A DNA stretch of 64,000 bases from Torymus aiolomorphi. Lineage: Eukaryota; Arthropoda; Insecta; Hymenoptera; Torymidae. Numbering within the stretch: position 1 is the first letter of the stretch; the number at the start of each line of letters is the position of its first letter. Position numbers and translations under genes: made by a program. The stretch is taken from the NCBI GenBank assembly GCA_036365515.1, contig CM070873.1, positions 21,131,257 through 21,195,256 on the forward strand, in the 5' to 3' direction. The notes beneath the pieces are model-generated. The model was not told where the DNA came from. It saw only the letters and a list, made by a program, of their open reading frames with translations, and ran no database searches. Shown in pieces: positions 24,178-35,479 of this stretch.

Positions 24178-24213
24178 CTGATGAGGGACACAAATACAAG
24201 TGTCCAAAGCGTC
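24178..24213 (+). ncRNA. Hammerhead-like core, Penelope-type tail
   Basis: CTGATGA is followed by a perfect 6-bp stem (GGACAC 24186-24191 with GTGTCC 24200-24205), then AAAGCGTCG where GAAACGTC is expected. The layout matches the tail motifs at 2.2 and 50.0 kb. The loss or shift of the G before AAA suggests an inactive copy. Confidence 0.55.
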
Positions 24214-24431
24214 GAATCAACACGACAAATGGTGTTTTTATTTTAAAAACAACATTAACCTGGTAGATGGGCCATCAATATCAATCATATCAATTTACAA
24301 GTATTCTACCATTACCTGCAAAAAACAAATAAGATATTACTTTTAATTTAAAGCCAAATAATAATACTCTTTGCTGTACAATCAAGAGTAGTCTACCTAT
24401 AGATTTTCGACCCGAAAATTATCTTGGTCAT

Positions 24432-24638
24432 CTACTGGGCTTCACCAGACGTACTCTCGACTCGAATGGTGTTCATAATTCTGACTGACCTGTTACAATT
24501 CTCAAAATCAACGCTTTGACAGTCGAGTGTAATATCATCTCGGTAGCATTGTGACGAAGTCACAAGTAGATACGAGGTATATTCCGATACTGGAACAGTA
24601 AGTAAATTTGGCATCGGCGCAATTTCAGTGGACGACAT
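24432..24638 (-). CDS. Possible first exon of a second Harbinger-type protein
   Basis: A 68-residue frame begins MSSTEIAPMPNLLTVPVSEY. Nearly the same start (MSSTEIAP, then LLTVPVSEYT, with M to L and N to D changes between) is encoded on the plus strand at about 32,590 inside the palindrome spacer. Amino-acid-level conservation between two places suggests it was coding. It runs divergently from the HARBI1-like gene, with 134 bp between the two starts. No domain is recognisable. Confidence 0.35.
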   Translation of the reverse strand: MSSTEIAPMPNLLTVPVSEYTSYLLVTSSQCYRDDITLDCQSVDFENCNRSVRIMNTIRVESTSGEAQ

Positions 24639-24772
24639 TGACGTCCTGGAACGGCCAAAAACGGGTTATGACTACTGAAGCTGTATTCCGTATCTCAAAA
24701 CAATAATCAGCTGATCGTCGAGTTGGTGGTTAATTTAAAGATTTAAAGAAAGTTCGGTAAATAGTAATAACA
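24639..24772. promoter_or_regulatory. Shared divergent 5' region of the Harbinger genes
   Basis: Contains CAAAACAATAATCAGCTGATCG, which recurs, slightly changed, at both inner ends of the palindrome (about 32,510-32,540 inverted and 32,660-32,690). Conservation next to three different starts suggests a promoter or transposase-binding region. No TATA box can be assigned with certainty. Confidence 0.4.
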
Positions 24773-26236
24773 ATGGATTTGAATAAAGCTGTGGTAATAC
24801 AAGCTATTGTGTATGAATCTTCAACTAGTTCAAGCAGTGACAGTGATATAGAAAATGAATTAGGTTTAGTACTGAATGATTACGAGCGTGGCGATCAAAA
24901 CGGAAATAGAAGACTTCGAGTACAGTACTTTATTGAAACTGTAATTTATAGATACACTGAAAAAGAATTTAAAGAAAATTATAGGTAAGTATACTGATGA
25001 AACATAATGTAATTTACTAGTATTTAATAATGAAATGATCTATCAAACTTTATTCAATATATGCAATTTTAATCAAATACTAATTATTTCAGAATGAATC
25101 GCACAACATTTTATTATTTATTACACCTAATAATATCAGATTTAGAGGGTAAAGTATTGGGATTTGGAAGACTCCAATTTCTCCTGAAAAACAATTATTT
25201 ATAGCACTATACTTACTTGGAACTCCAGATTCTTATAGGTATATATACATACATATTTACATTTTTATTATTATTCAAACTTTGTTTTTGACATTCTTAA
25301 TGTTTTATAGATCAGTAACTACAAATTTTGATGTTGGGAGAGCTACAGCTTGGCGTGCAGTGCACCGTAATGTAAAAGCTATCTGTAAGAACAGAAATTA
25401 TTTTATTTGTTGGCCTTCACAAAATGATGCAATTTCTATTTTTAGTAGAATTGAAGAAAGATATGGATTTCCAAAGGTATTAGGAGCAGTTGACGGTGCA
25501 CACATTGAAATTCCTGCTCCGAAAAGGGATTCTCAAAGTTATGTAAACCGCAAGGGTGCGCATTCAATCCAGTTACAAGTAAGTTGTTTTATTATTATTA
25601 ATATTTATATAGAGAATAATAATTTATACAGCAAAATTACATACAATTCTGCAAATTATTATCAATCACAAAGTATTCCAATATGTTTTTTCAGGTAATT
25701 TGTAATGATAAACTGGAGTTTATTCATTGCTATGTGGGACTTCCAGGATCAGTGCATGACATGAGAGTTTTTCAGTACTCTGGAGTACAACAAAGATGCA
25801 ATGCAGACTATTTCCCAGAAAATAGTCATTTATTAGGTGATTCAGCGTACAGTATTGAAAACCATGTCATGGTACCTTATCGAGATAATGGCCACTTAAA
25901 CTTGAAGCAAATTTCTTTAACAGAGTGTTATTCACGACAAGAATGATGGTAGAACGCTCTATTGGACTATTAAAATGTCGGTGGAGATATCTTATAGAAA
26001 AATTGCCTATGGGAAGAACCGACTTAATTCCCCATTGTATATTGTATATTGTGTTGCTGCATTCTACAATATTTGTCTAAATCAAGAAGATACTTTTGAT
26101 CTTGCTCTGATTCCTGCTCTGATTCCAAACACTATTGATATGGATCCCGCACCTCTACTTTTAAATAATGTTATACAAAATCCAGGAGCAGTGAAGAGGA
26201 ATGCAATTTGCCATTTTTTGGATAGAATTTTGTAGT
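24773..26236 (+). pseudogene. PIF/Harbinger transposase (HARBI1-like, DDE_Tnp_4), frameshifted, three introns
   Basis: Exons are bounded by GT-AG introns at 24986-25092, 25239-25310 and about 25580-25694. The catalytic triad is visible: D in GAVDGAHIEIPAP, D in HLLGDSAYSIEN and E in MVERSIGLLKCRWRYL. GLPGSVHDMRVF lies between the first two, as in HARBI1 relatives. These transposases cut and paste elements with 3-bp TWA targets together with a trihelix partner protein. The frame is broken near 25,165 (before the SPEKQLFIALYLLGTPDSYR stretch), near 25,940 and again near 26,040, so this copy is dead. Trihelix-type partner genes lie 6-8 kb downstream. Confidence 0.88.
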
Positions 26237-26257
26237 TTTTTAATCCTCAATAATAAA

Positions 26258-26979
26258 CGCCCTGTTGAAAATATCCATGTGGATTTTACATTGATTTCCA
26301 CATGGAATCCATATGGAATCCATATGGAATCTATACGGATTCCATATGGATTCCACGTCGATTCCATGTGGAAATCAGTCCCAAATCGTCCTGTGGATTT
26401 CCACATGGAATTCCATATAGATTTCTATATGAATTTTTCTACAAACATTTGTAAAACAAAATCCGTATGGATTTCCATGTAGATTTCCATGGAGAAATCC
26501 AGGTAAAAACGATATGATCCATATAGATTTCCATATGGATTTTCATGTGGTAATTTAAATGTTTATAAAAATGTTTATTTATAAAATTTTTAAATTTTTT
26601 TACTAGGGATACGTTTTTTACCATGTCAGTAAAGCATAAAAAATTATAAACTATAATTTCCTCTTATGTAATTCTTCGAAAAGATTCTACAGTACTTGTT
26701 GTCAAAAATATGTATCCTAGTAAAAAAAAAATATAACAATTTTATAAATAAACATTTTTATAAACATTAAAATTACCATATGGAAATCCATGTGGAAATC
26801 TATATGGATCATGTCGTTTTTATCTGGATTTCCCCATGGAAATCTACATGGAAATCCATACGGATTTTGTTTTACAAATGTTTGTAGAAAAATTCATATA
26901 GGAATCTATATGGAATTCCATGTGGAAGTCCACAGGACGATTTGGGACTGATTTCCACATGGATATTTTCAACAGGGCG
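26258..26979. mobile_element. Foldback MITE ending CGCCCTGTTGAAAATATCC
   Basis: The first ~20 bases are inverted exactly at the right end, and similarity between the arms continues for over 250 bp. The arms are built from short self-complementary words such as ATCCATATGGAT repeated many times, giving nested hairpins. It starts about 22 bp after the degraded Harbinger gene. The end sequence resembles Harbinger-type TIRs, but no clean TWA duplication is seen. Frames through it are repeat artefacts. Confidence 0.75.
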
Positions 26980-27245
26980 TATTTTCAAAAAAAGACCACT
27001 TTTTGCTCTTCCCATGCATTGTTTCTAAAGCAATGTAATTATTATACTACATTATGTCAATTCCATGTTAAATAGGTAATTTCTTAGAAACAACATTTCC
27101 TTGAAAATAAGTTTACAAAAAATAAGCTTTCGTTTCTTGTAACCTTCTGTTTATAATACAATATTTGTAAATTAACAGTATTAAAGCTTCAACTATCTTT
27201 TATAAAATATTATAGTAAGTTCTTCACTTTCACATTACATGTTTT
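26980..27245. other. Gene-free AT-rich spacer
   Basis: I see no frame, repeat or structure here. Confidence 0.35.
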
Positions 27246-28387
27246 GCTTCCTCATAGAGGAAGCTTTGTGATAGTAAAAAAAAAAGTTTATGAGATAATG
27301 TGTTAGAAATGTTATTTAGCAAATTTGGAATCGAAATACACTATTTTTAGAAAATGTCCGTATGGATGTGTGTATGTGTGTGTGTGTGTGTATGTATGTC
27401 CGTATACGCTGATATCTCATGATTTATTCGACCGATTTTAACGGGAGAGTGATCATTTTTTTAGATTTTGCTTCCACAATTGGGGTCAATATTCTATTTT
27501 TGTAAAATTTATTTTTTTTTATAGCCATTTTTTAATTTTCAAAATTTTTATTTTCGATTTTTTTAATATTTAGAACAAATATTGTTTGTATATCATGAAT
27601 TCTCTGCATGTAGAATAAAATTATCTACAATTTAAAAAAAAAAAAGTCGGTAGCTATATTTCGTCATAAGTTATTGATGAAAACGTAATTTTTTGTAAAT
27701 AGGTTATATTTCGAAATTAAAAAAAGATATTAACATGAATATTTTTTTGGTTATAAAGGATATTAAGTACTATAACTTACTAAATTTTTAGGTTTTTTTA
27801 TTCATTATTTAAAAAAAAAAAATAATTTATAAAAAAAAGTGATTTTTTTGTCGTTCAATAACTATAGTAAAATTGGCTTAATCACTTTGAAATTCTTTGG
27901 AGGGGTAGATTTTGTATACCAATCGAGTGAGTTCTTTGGGCAAAAGGATTGATCCATAAATTTCGAAGATATTTGAGGTTAAAATTTTTTCCAATTTTTT
28001 TTTAAATCGTAATTTCTCGAGAACGGCTCTATGTATTTTTAATTTTTTAATTTTTACATTTCTGTTAATAACAAAAGAACCGCGATAGCTAGAAAATTAA
28101 TTTTTTTAGAAAATATAGATAATTTAATTATGTTTCGAATGCTATAAATTACATTCAAATACATAGAGCTCTAAATATCAGTTGCAAATTTATAGGCAAT
28201 TGTGATATATATTTTATGTATGTGAAATTTTGTGGAAATGTATAATCTATAAAAATTTGAATAAATTATGTTGTTTGTTATTTCTGTCTTTCTGAAGTAT
28301 TAAATTTTAAATATTGGAATTAAAAATTAATTAAAGGAATTAGTAAATTAAGTTTGAGGAAGCTACGTGCCAATTAATTGGCAGCGG
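27246..28387 (+). mobile_element. Hairpin-ended repeat family, copy 1
   Basis: Begins with a short hairpin (GCTTCCTC, four bases, GAGGAAGC). It ends with GAGGAAGCTACGTGCC and a palindrome GCCAATTAATTGGC followed by AGCGG. Just inside the start is a (GT)n-rich stretch, then text common in insect repeats (ATATCTCATGATTTATTCG, GGTCAATATTC). The longer copy at 61.2-62.9 kb has the same two ends. There is no coding frame. The end hairpins recall Helitron-like elements but no CTRR end or TC start can be fixed, so the class is unknown. Confidence 0.6.
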
Positions 28388-28514
28388 TTTTTTGTATTGC
28401 AACGTAGTTACATCTTAACATATTTAACATGATCGCTCCTATAGCATTCAATATTGAAGCAATATTATCTTAATATTGCTTTGACATATTCTCTATATTC
28501 GTTAATGTTCCCAC
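28388..28514. other. Short AT-rich spacer
   Basis: Links the hairpin-ended repeat to the next foldback. It carries ATTGAAGCAATATTATC-type words like those inside the foldback arms, so the foldback may extend slightly outward. Confidence 0.35.
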
Positions 28515-29554
28515 AACGTTAGTATATATGGAGGCAACCATGGAGCAATATTGCTGCAAACCATGATTTCCGTTTCTCCATTGCTTTTGTCAAATGATGG
28601 ATTATGCTATACATGATAGCAATATTGCAGCAATATTCATCTAATATTTGACAACGTCTGAATGAAATATTGGGTATATTTATAATTATACTTTTTGCAG
28701 ATTTTTCTTTTGATTTTGGAATACTGCAACAATATTCCCTTAAGACACAATAATACTACAGAGTAGTACAATAATACTAAACCTAAAATTTTAAATGTTT
28801 ATTTATGTTTTAAAATCATTCTTTAAAACGAAATTAATCTATTTCACATAAAATTTTGAGTCCCCATTGTAAAGGGGATATCAAAAACAAGGCAAACCTT
28901 GTAATTCGGACTCTTCGGAAAGATACATTTGAACGGTTGGATTGCACGGCTTATATACTCTCGGCCATCCAGTGTAACCACAGAAAGCGCTATCGGCGTG
29001 CCGCATAGCGGATAAATAGCAGAAGCTTGCTTGTCGAGAGCCGGCCATCACAAGTTCCCCTTTGTCACCGCTATGTGGCGCGCCGATAGCGCTTTCTATA
29101 GATACACTGGATAGCAGAGAGTATATAAGCCGTGTAATTCAACCGTTCAAATGATTCTTTACGAAGAGTCCGAATTACAAGGCTTGCCTTGCTTTTGATA
29201 TCCCCTTCACAATGGGGACTCAAAATTTTACGCCTTATCTATGTGAAATAAATAAATTTCGTTTTAGAGATTGACTTTAAAACATAAACACTTAAAATTT
29301 AATGTTTCTATATAATGTTATTGAGTCTTTGGGGAATATTGTTGTAGTATTTCAAAATGGGAAGAAAAATCTGTAAAAAGTATAATTATAAATATACCCA
29401 ATATTTCTCAGCCGTTGTCAAATATTGGACGAATATTGTTGCAATATTGCTATTATGGATAGCCTAACCCATCATTTTACAAAAGCAATGGAAAAATGGA
29501 AATTATGGTTTGCAGCAATATTGCTCTATTGTTGCATCCTTATATACTAACGTT
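28515..29554. mobile_element. Foldback element with ~490-bp arms and a 56-bp GC-balanced loop
   Basis: Arms 28515-29011 and 29068-29554 are inverted copies with moderate divergence, starting AACGTTAGTATATA. The outer arms repeat GCAATATTGCTGCAA-like palindromic words. The inner arms hold CTTATATACTCTCGGCCATC and AGAAAGCGCTATCGGCG. The loop (about 29012-29067) contains TTGTCGAGAGCCGGCCATCA and is not repeated. There is no reading frame. The whole unit could form a hairpin of nearly 500 bp. Confidence 0.85.
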
Positions 29555-30529
29555 GATTGTATTGAGTGTTACAGGGGGAGTAGGTACCCTTTTAATAATC
29601 AATCAATAGCCACTAAACTAATCGTCTTTTCAATATAGAGAAGAATAGGAGACTTTCGAGCAGGAATAAAACTATACATACTGTACATTTCTATTGTTAC
29701 AAATATTAAAATAACATTTTGAAAATGTCTGAAATTAAAATATACATTTGGAATTAAAAAATTTACTTACGGCATTGAAATATAATAATTAAATATTCAT
29801 CATAATTGAAGTATACTACATGTACAGTCTTATCCCCATTCAATAATGATGCACTCTCCGGTACTTTACTTTTTAATAAATAATTGAATGACAGCATTGA
29901 ACTATGCTTAAATACGGTATATGATCAATAATCAAGTGATTAATCTCATAATATCACAAATCGTAATCTTCAATTTTCGATCTTATTACATGTAGATAAT
30001 ACGCAAGTGTATGAAAGCCTGATATTGAACACGTGATGGCTTCCAATATACAAAAGCTAAATTATTGCCCGACAATCCAAGGAAGTAAATACAACCAAGT
30101 AAATATTATGTCTGAACTACAACTAAATATTACATAATATGACTAATATTTAAATAATTAATTTCATAATATCACAAATTGTAATTTTCAATTTTCATTG
30201 TTATAGCATATAGATAATAAACAAGTGTACAGAAGCCTGTTATTGAACAAGTGAACGCTTCCAATAGACAAGAGGTAAATTATTTATTATCCGACAATAC
30301 TGAAGTATATCTATCATTCCTATTATATCTTATTTTTTAAGAGTTTCGACTAAATCTTGCATAACAGCTAATTTTCTCTCTCTATAATTTTCTGTGTTTT
30401 CTCTTTTTAATCGCTTGATTTCTAATTTTCAGTGCTTCTAGTGCTAATTTTGGATGCTCTATAAAAACGAGAATAAAATCACGTAATTATGAAATGGTTT
30501 AATCAGTTATTACTAATATATATAAATAT
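29555..30529. repeat. AT-rich region with a twofold ~225-bp direct repeat
   Basis: ATCTCATAATATCACAAATC near 29,941 and its neighbours recur near 30,165 (ATTTCATAATATCACAAATT), with shared AAGTGTA, GAAGCCTG, TATTGAACA and GCTTCCAATA words. The remainder is AT-rich, without genes. Confidence 0.65.
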
Positions 30530-32455
30530 ATACATACTTAAGTTAGTTGGCGACGATTGATTAATATCTAAATTGCCTAACAGCATATTAGTTCCAGCCT
30601 CAGACAGTGGCTTAATCCACGGCTTCTTTTGAAATAATTCATCGAGCTCCTAAATTAAAAAAAAATAATAAATTGATTTTTTTGTAATACATCATAAAAT
30701 ATATTAGATTTTTTTAGGAGAAAATAGATGCTCAAACTGTATGCAAATAATATAAATACGTATCATTACAAAATTACTTCATAACAATTACACGTCTTTT
30801 TGTCATTACCGCTTTAATTATTGTGATCTTTCATATTTTTGTGAGCTCTTTCAACGGAATCCATTTTTGACGTACACTGAATAGTACTTACATTATACCA
30901 TTTGCATATCATGCCATCAGTTATTTCTTTTTCAAAATTTTTTATAAGTTAAATTGCCTTCACTATAAGCAGCATCGTTTTCTTTATATAAGTGGATTAG
31001 TAGAAGCGTTTCCGGATTATTCCAAGCATAACGACCAGTCTCTTAAAAAATATAATAGTATATTATGCACCAAGGGAATAAAGTGGGCTGTGTGCTCCCT
31101 GCGCGAGAGTTGTCGCCTGAGCGAAGCGAGGGCGACAAACGCGCAGGTTCGCACAACCCACTATATTCACGAGTGCAATATACGACTTTTTAATACAACT
31201 ATCATACAGTTCGTACTCGTTTCCCGCTGAAAAGGGAAAAAGGCTGCATATTGATTCCCTAACCTCACTCTCGTTTCCAGCGCAACGCACTGTTTGCGCC
31301 CGAGCCGAAGGCGAGGGCACATGTGCGTGGCGCTGGGGACTAGAGTGGGGGTAGGGAATGAACGTAGCACTTTTTTCCCACTTCAGCGGGAATAAAGTAC
31401 GAACTTTATGATGGGGTGTGTTAAAAAATAGGCTTTTATTTATTTTATGTAAATTGTTTTTTAAACAATCGTATATCAGTTATTTCTATACGTACTCACT
31501 TTTACTACTGATTTCATCATCTTCAATATTATCGTTTTCATATATTTCAATGAGCTTCTTCAATTCATCACTGTTATTTTGTATTCTATTAGTATTATTA
31601 CTAATTTTTTCAATGTCCGTTGATAGACTATTTGATTTTTGTTGATGAATTGCTGCCTTGTGTTACTCTAATAGCTGTGTCGGAAACAACATATCTGTAA
31701 CAAAATTATTTTATTTGATACACACGTAACTTGTTTAATGTAAATTTAAAAATCTACCTGTCGGAGCACGGTTAAAAGTTTCTAGGTCAACAAAAAGAGT
31801 AAAGCTCTCCATTGTTACAGGTTCAATGAGCGTCAATTCAAATGCAGCACCTTTTTCAACATTGAATACTCCTTCTTTCAGGGTAGCAGTATCTCTTTGA
31901 AATTCACTGTTACGTATATTTGATGAAGTATGTTATATCACATTACATGAACTGCTCAAAGCCGATAAGTGCTCATGCAATAGTTCAGTTGCGTATGCTA
32001 AATCTAAAATAAAGAGCATATGTATGTTAATTTACTTAGCTTATTTTGTTATCAACATTATATTAAAAAAATAGACTTTACCTTTTAAGGCTTGATCACG
32101 CTTTGCAACAGGAACCTTTAAAGAATGCACTTGATGTGATGCATCCATTAATTATAATTCAACTAAATTATTAGTTTTGATTAGTTCTGAGCTTTTCTAC
32201 ATCATTTAACATTTTCTGTCTATAATTTGGATCTAAAATTATAAGAATAGAAAGATGTTACTATGTACAATATTATAAGAAAGCACAATATCTAAGCTAG
32301 ACCACATTCGTATAACCTAATGTATTGTGCTTTACCTAAGTTATGTACTTACTATTTTCGACTCTTACAACATCTTCAAGATTTACAAGAACCTTGAAGG
32401 TTTCTTTAGTTATTGGGTCTAATAAAGCTACTTGCTTTCGCTTTGCACTATCCAT
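30530..32455 (-). pseudogene. Trihelix (Myb/SANT-like) Harbinger-associated gene, left palindrome arm
   Basis: The start MDSAKRKQVALLDPITKETF (32455 downwards) is the first exon. A second exon (about 31,760-32,005) encodes the stretch with FELTLIEPVTMESFTLFVD. A later exon (about 30,790-31,041) encodes TGRYAWNNPETLLLIHLYKE and, beyond it, KMDSVERAHKN and SGNDKKT. That is the spacing of a trihelix DNA-binding domain as found in Harbinger-type partner proteins. The last exon holds ELDELFQKKPWIKPLSEAG. Introns have GT-AG ends. The domain's central Trp is replaced by a TGA stop and other breaks follow, so the copy is dead. An inserted GC-rich block lies in the intron before the trihelix exon. Confidence 0.65.
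31045..31430. mobile_element. GC-rich insertion private to the left arm
   Basis: Absent from the matching intron of the right arm. Contains CTGAGCGAAGCGAGGGCGAC and CGAGCCGAAGGCGAGGGCAC. GGGAATAAAGT occurs near both ends in the same orientation (31077 and 31390), suggesting terminal direct repeats. No reading frame is convincing. The class is unknown. Confidence 0.55.
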
Positions 32456-32545
32456 TGCTCTAAAATTTGAAACTTTAACTGAAACACAGATTGTATTCAA
32501 AATTAACTGGACGATCAGCTGATTATTGTTTTGAGATACGGAACA

Positions 32546-32655
32546 CAGCTCCAGTAGTCGTAAGTTGTTCTTGACCATTCCAGGACGTGAATGTCATCCA
32601 CTGAAATTGCTCCGTTGCCAGATTTACTTACTGTTCCAGTATCGGAATATACCCC
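32546..32655. promoter_or_regulatory. Palindrome spacer, likely shared 5' region
   Basis: Matches sequence upstream of the HARBI1-like gene in inverse orientation and contains the MSSTEIAP-type start on the plus strand. It lies between two divergent trihelix gene copies, so a bidirectional promoter is plausible. Confidence 0.35.
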
Positions 32656-32740
32656 GTATTTCAAAACAGTAATCAGCTGATCGCCGAGTTAAATTAGAAT
32701 AAAATCTGAGTTTCAGTTACAGTTTCAAATTTAAGAGCAA

Positions 32741-34240
32741 TGGATAGTGCAAAGCGAAAGCAAGTAGCTTTATTAGACCCAATAACTAAAGAAACCTTCA
32801 AGGTTCTTGTAAATCTTGAAGATGTTGAAAGAGTCGAAAATGGTAAGTACATAACTTAGGTAAAGCACAATACATTAGGTTATACGAATGTGGTCTAGCT
32901 TAGATATTGTGCTTTCTTATAATATTGTACCTAGTAACATCTTCTTTCTATTCTTATAATTTTAGATACAAATTATAGACAGAAAATGTTAAATGATGTA
33001 AAAAAGCTCAGAACTAATCAAAACTAATAATTTAGTTGAATTATAATTAATGGATGCATCACATCAAGTGCATTCTTTAAAGGTTCCTGTTGCAAAGCGT
33101 GATCAAGCCTTAAAAGGTAAAGTCTATTTTTTAAATATAATGTTGATAACAAAATAAGCAAAGTAAATCAACATACATATGCTCTTTATTTTAGATTTAG
33201 CATACACAACTGAACTATTGCATGAGCACTTATCGGCTTTGAGCAGTTCATGTAATGTGATCCAACACACTTCATCAAATATTCGTAACAGTGAATTTCA
33301 AAGAGATACTGCTACCCTGAAAGAAGAAGTATTCAATGTTGAAAAAGGTGCTGTATTTGAATTGACGCTCATTGAACCTGTAACAATGGAGAGCTTTACT
33401 CTTTTTGTTGACCTAGAAACTTTTAACCGTGCTCCGACAGGTAGATTTTTAAATTTATATTAAACAAGTAATGTGTGTATCAAATAAAATAATTTTGTTA
33501 CAGATATGTTATTCCTGACACAGCTATTAGAGAAACACAAGGCAGCAATTCATCAACAGAAATCAAATATAGTCTATCAACGGACATTGAAAAAATTAGT
33601 AATAATACTAATGGAATACAAAATAACAGTGATGAATTGCAGAAGCTCATTGAAATATATGAAAACGATAATATGGATGTTGAATTCGGTCTGAGCCCAA
33701 GGGAGGGCGCCGCGCGCGGCGCGACGGCGCTGGCGAGACTGGAGCGGAACGGACACTCTCGCTCAACCGGTCGAACGACTCAGACGCTCGGCCACTGCGC
33801 TCCTGCACATCAGTCATCTATTTTGTTCCGACCAAGAGACGTTTTCTTTCTAGTTTTCAAGTCCCCATTAAATTATATATTTCTTGTAAGCGCGTCGCAC
33901 ATCATTGTAATTCTTGTCTCAGTGAGCAAAAATAAAGACAAGGCCCCTAAGGGATTTTTTTCTGACCCACCTTCAACCCAACTCATACAATTGAAGATGA
34001 TGAAATCAGTAGTAAAAGTGAGTATGTATAGAAATAACTGATATACGATTGTTTGAAAAACAATTTACATAAAATAAATAAAAACCTATTTTATATTTTT
34101 TAGAGACTGGTCTTTATGCTTGGAATAATCCGGAAATGCTTCTAGTAATCCATTTATATAAAGAAAACGATGCTGCTTATAGTGAAGGCAAATTAAATTA
34201 CAAAAAATTTTGGAAAAAAACTATTTAAAAAAAATTATTA
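32741..34240 (+). pseudogene. Trihelix (Myb/SANT-like) Harbinger-associated gene, right palindrome arm
   Basis: Mirror copy of the left-arm gene. First exon MDSAKRKQVALLDPITKETF at 32741 ends at a GGTAAGTAC donor. The second exon (about 33,196-33,441) and third (from 33,505) have TTTAG and TTACAG acceptors. The trihelix exon starts about 34,104 with TGLYAWNNPEMLLVIHLYKE and stops soon after KKFW in TATTTAA. The third exon is interrupted by a probable solo LTR. The terminal exon with ELDELFQKK lies at about 34,330. The gene is not functional as read. In autonomous Harbinger elements the partner protein brings the transposase to the nucleus and to the element ends. Confidence 0.65.
33678..33989. 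mobile_element. Probable solo LTR with 5-bp target duplication
   Basis: A 312-bp block absent from the left arm begins TGTTG and ends ATACA (TG...CA). It is flanked by ATGGA and ATTGA, and the empty site in the other arm reads ATTGA once. It is GC-rich at its 5' side (GGCGCCGCGCGC) and holds an AATAAA signal about 50 bp before its end. These are LTR traits; no internal retrovirus-like or retrotransposon coding sequence is present. Confidence 0.6.
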
Positions 34241-34418
34241 AAAAATATCTATTTCCTCATAAAAAATCTTCTAATATATTTGATGATATTACAAAAAAAA
34301 TCAATTTATTACTTTTTTTTTTAATTTAGGAGCTCGATGAACTATTTCAAAAGAAGCTGTGGATTAAGCCACTGTCCGTGGCCAGATCTAATATGCCATT
34401 AGGCAATTTAGATATTAA

Positions 34419-35096
34419 CCCATTTAGTCCTAAATATCGTCAATTTTCACTAAATTTCCATCCAGTTTTTTTTCATATTATTTGTATTAAAAAAAAATTC
34501 AGGAACATGATATCCGACGTAAAATTTTGTGCTCTTTTAAAATATGGTATCAGAATTTTTCTAACATTAATGCTTAAAAAGTTATAAACAATTTTTTGTA
34601 AAAACAGCAATTTTTTCTATTAAAAAAATATTTTTGATCTAAAATTTTTATCTGAAAACGGTAATATATACATCCTTTTACGGATAGAAAAGTGTTTTCG
34701 AGTCATAAACTTAAAGATAGGTAGGGTTCAGAATAAAAAATTAAACATGGCGGTCCCCAAAATGGCGTCCGAAATAAAAATGTCGTTGATAAACTACAGG
34801 ACGCTGCAGCTTAAGAAGTATGAGCTATTTCAAAAAAATGCCAAGAGTGAAAAGTTCTTCGAATTCGTTGAGAAATATACTGGAATTTTTTCAGATTTTT
34901 TGGTGACATTTTGAAAAATTTGTTATTTAAATTTTTAGAAAATTTTAAAAAATTCACGCCAATTTTTGAAAAAATTCTAGCATATTCTTTGATAAATTAT
35001 AAGCATTTTTGTTCTCTGCAATTTTTTCCAAAAGTTGATAGTTTTCGCAGGAAAAAATCATAAACTCTCTAAATGATGTATCAAGAATATTTTTTT
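34419..35096. other. AT-rich, gene-free stretch
   Basis: Outside the palindrome arm. Contains TTTTTTTT and AAAATTTTTGA words and sequence in the style of common insect repeats (GGTCCCCAAAATGGCGTCCG). No frame or structured repeat is supported. Confidence 0.4.
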
Positions 35097-35170
35097 GCCA
35101 TACCCCGGCCGAAAGTACCACATTCCTTCCCGGCGCAAAAACGGGAATGCGGTATTTTCGGCCCGGGTAT
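35097..35170. other. Hairpin, ~28-bp imperfect arms
   Basis: CATACCCCGGCCGAAAGTAC and CCACATTCC face GGAATGCGGTATTTTCGGCC and CGGGTATG around a loop with CCCGGCGCAAAAACGGG. It contrasts with the AT-rich surroundings and precedes a GC-rich block. Confidence 0.75.
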
Positions 35171-35249
35171 GACGAAATAGTGCATTACGATACGGGTGGG
35201 AGAGGTGGTTATTTACCGCAGGAGACATTTTTCGCACGAGCGAAGCGAG

Positions 35250-35267
35250 TACACACACACACACACA

Positions 35268-35299
<32 letters not shown>

Positions 35300-35311
35300 C
35301 GTACACGCACA
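35250..35311. repeat. (AC)n then (GCAC)n microsatellite
   Basis: A short AC run changes into about ten GCAC units and back. Cys/Val/Arg-rich minus-strand frames here are artefacts. Confidence 0.9.
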
Positions 35312-35479
35312 CTAGGATAGGCAGGGTTGAGCGGTAACCGCAGAGCGCGTGCGCGGTAGAAACACGTGCCTAGAGGGGGGGGGGGCACACTCCAGAGGGC
35401 GACGCGTAGCGCGGTATCGAGAGCGAGACGCAAAGAGCGCGAGAACAGCGGGCCATGCAGGCGGCAGGCGAGAGAGTGG

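Larger units (their letters stand above)
30560..34418. repeat. 3.9-kb palindrome with arms of about 2.0 and 1.8 kb
   Basis: Sequence 30560-32545 is repeated in inverse orientation at 32656-34418, including exons, introns and splice sites. The 110-bp spacer resembles the 24.57-24.68 kb region. The arms differ by two private insertions, one in each arm, and by many point changes, so the structure is not a recent exact duplication. Confidence 0.9.

Noticed and set aside
26161..26624. Frames rich in His-Met-Glu-Ser
   Set aside because: They are translations of the repeated CCATATGGA words in the foldback element.
33678..33989. Endogenous retrovirus
   Set aside because: Only a single LTR-like block is present, with no internal coding sequence, so only a solo LTR is called.
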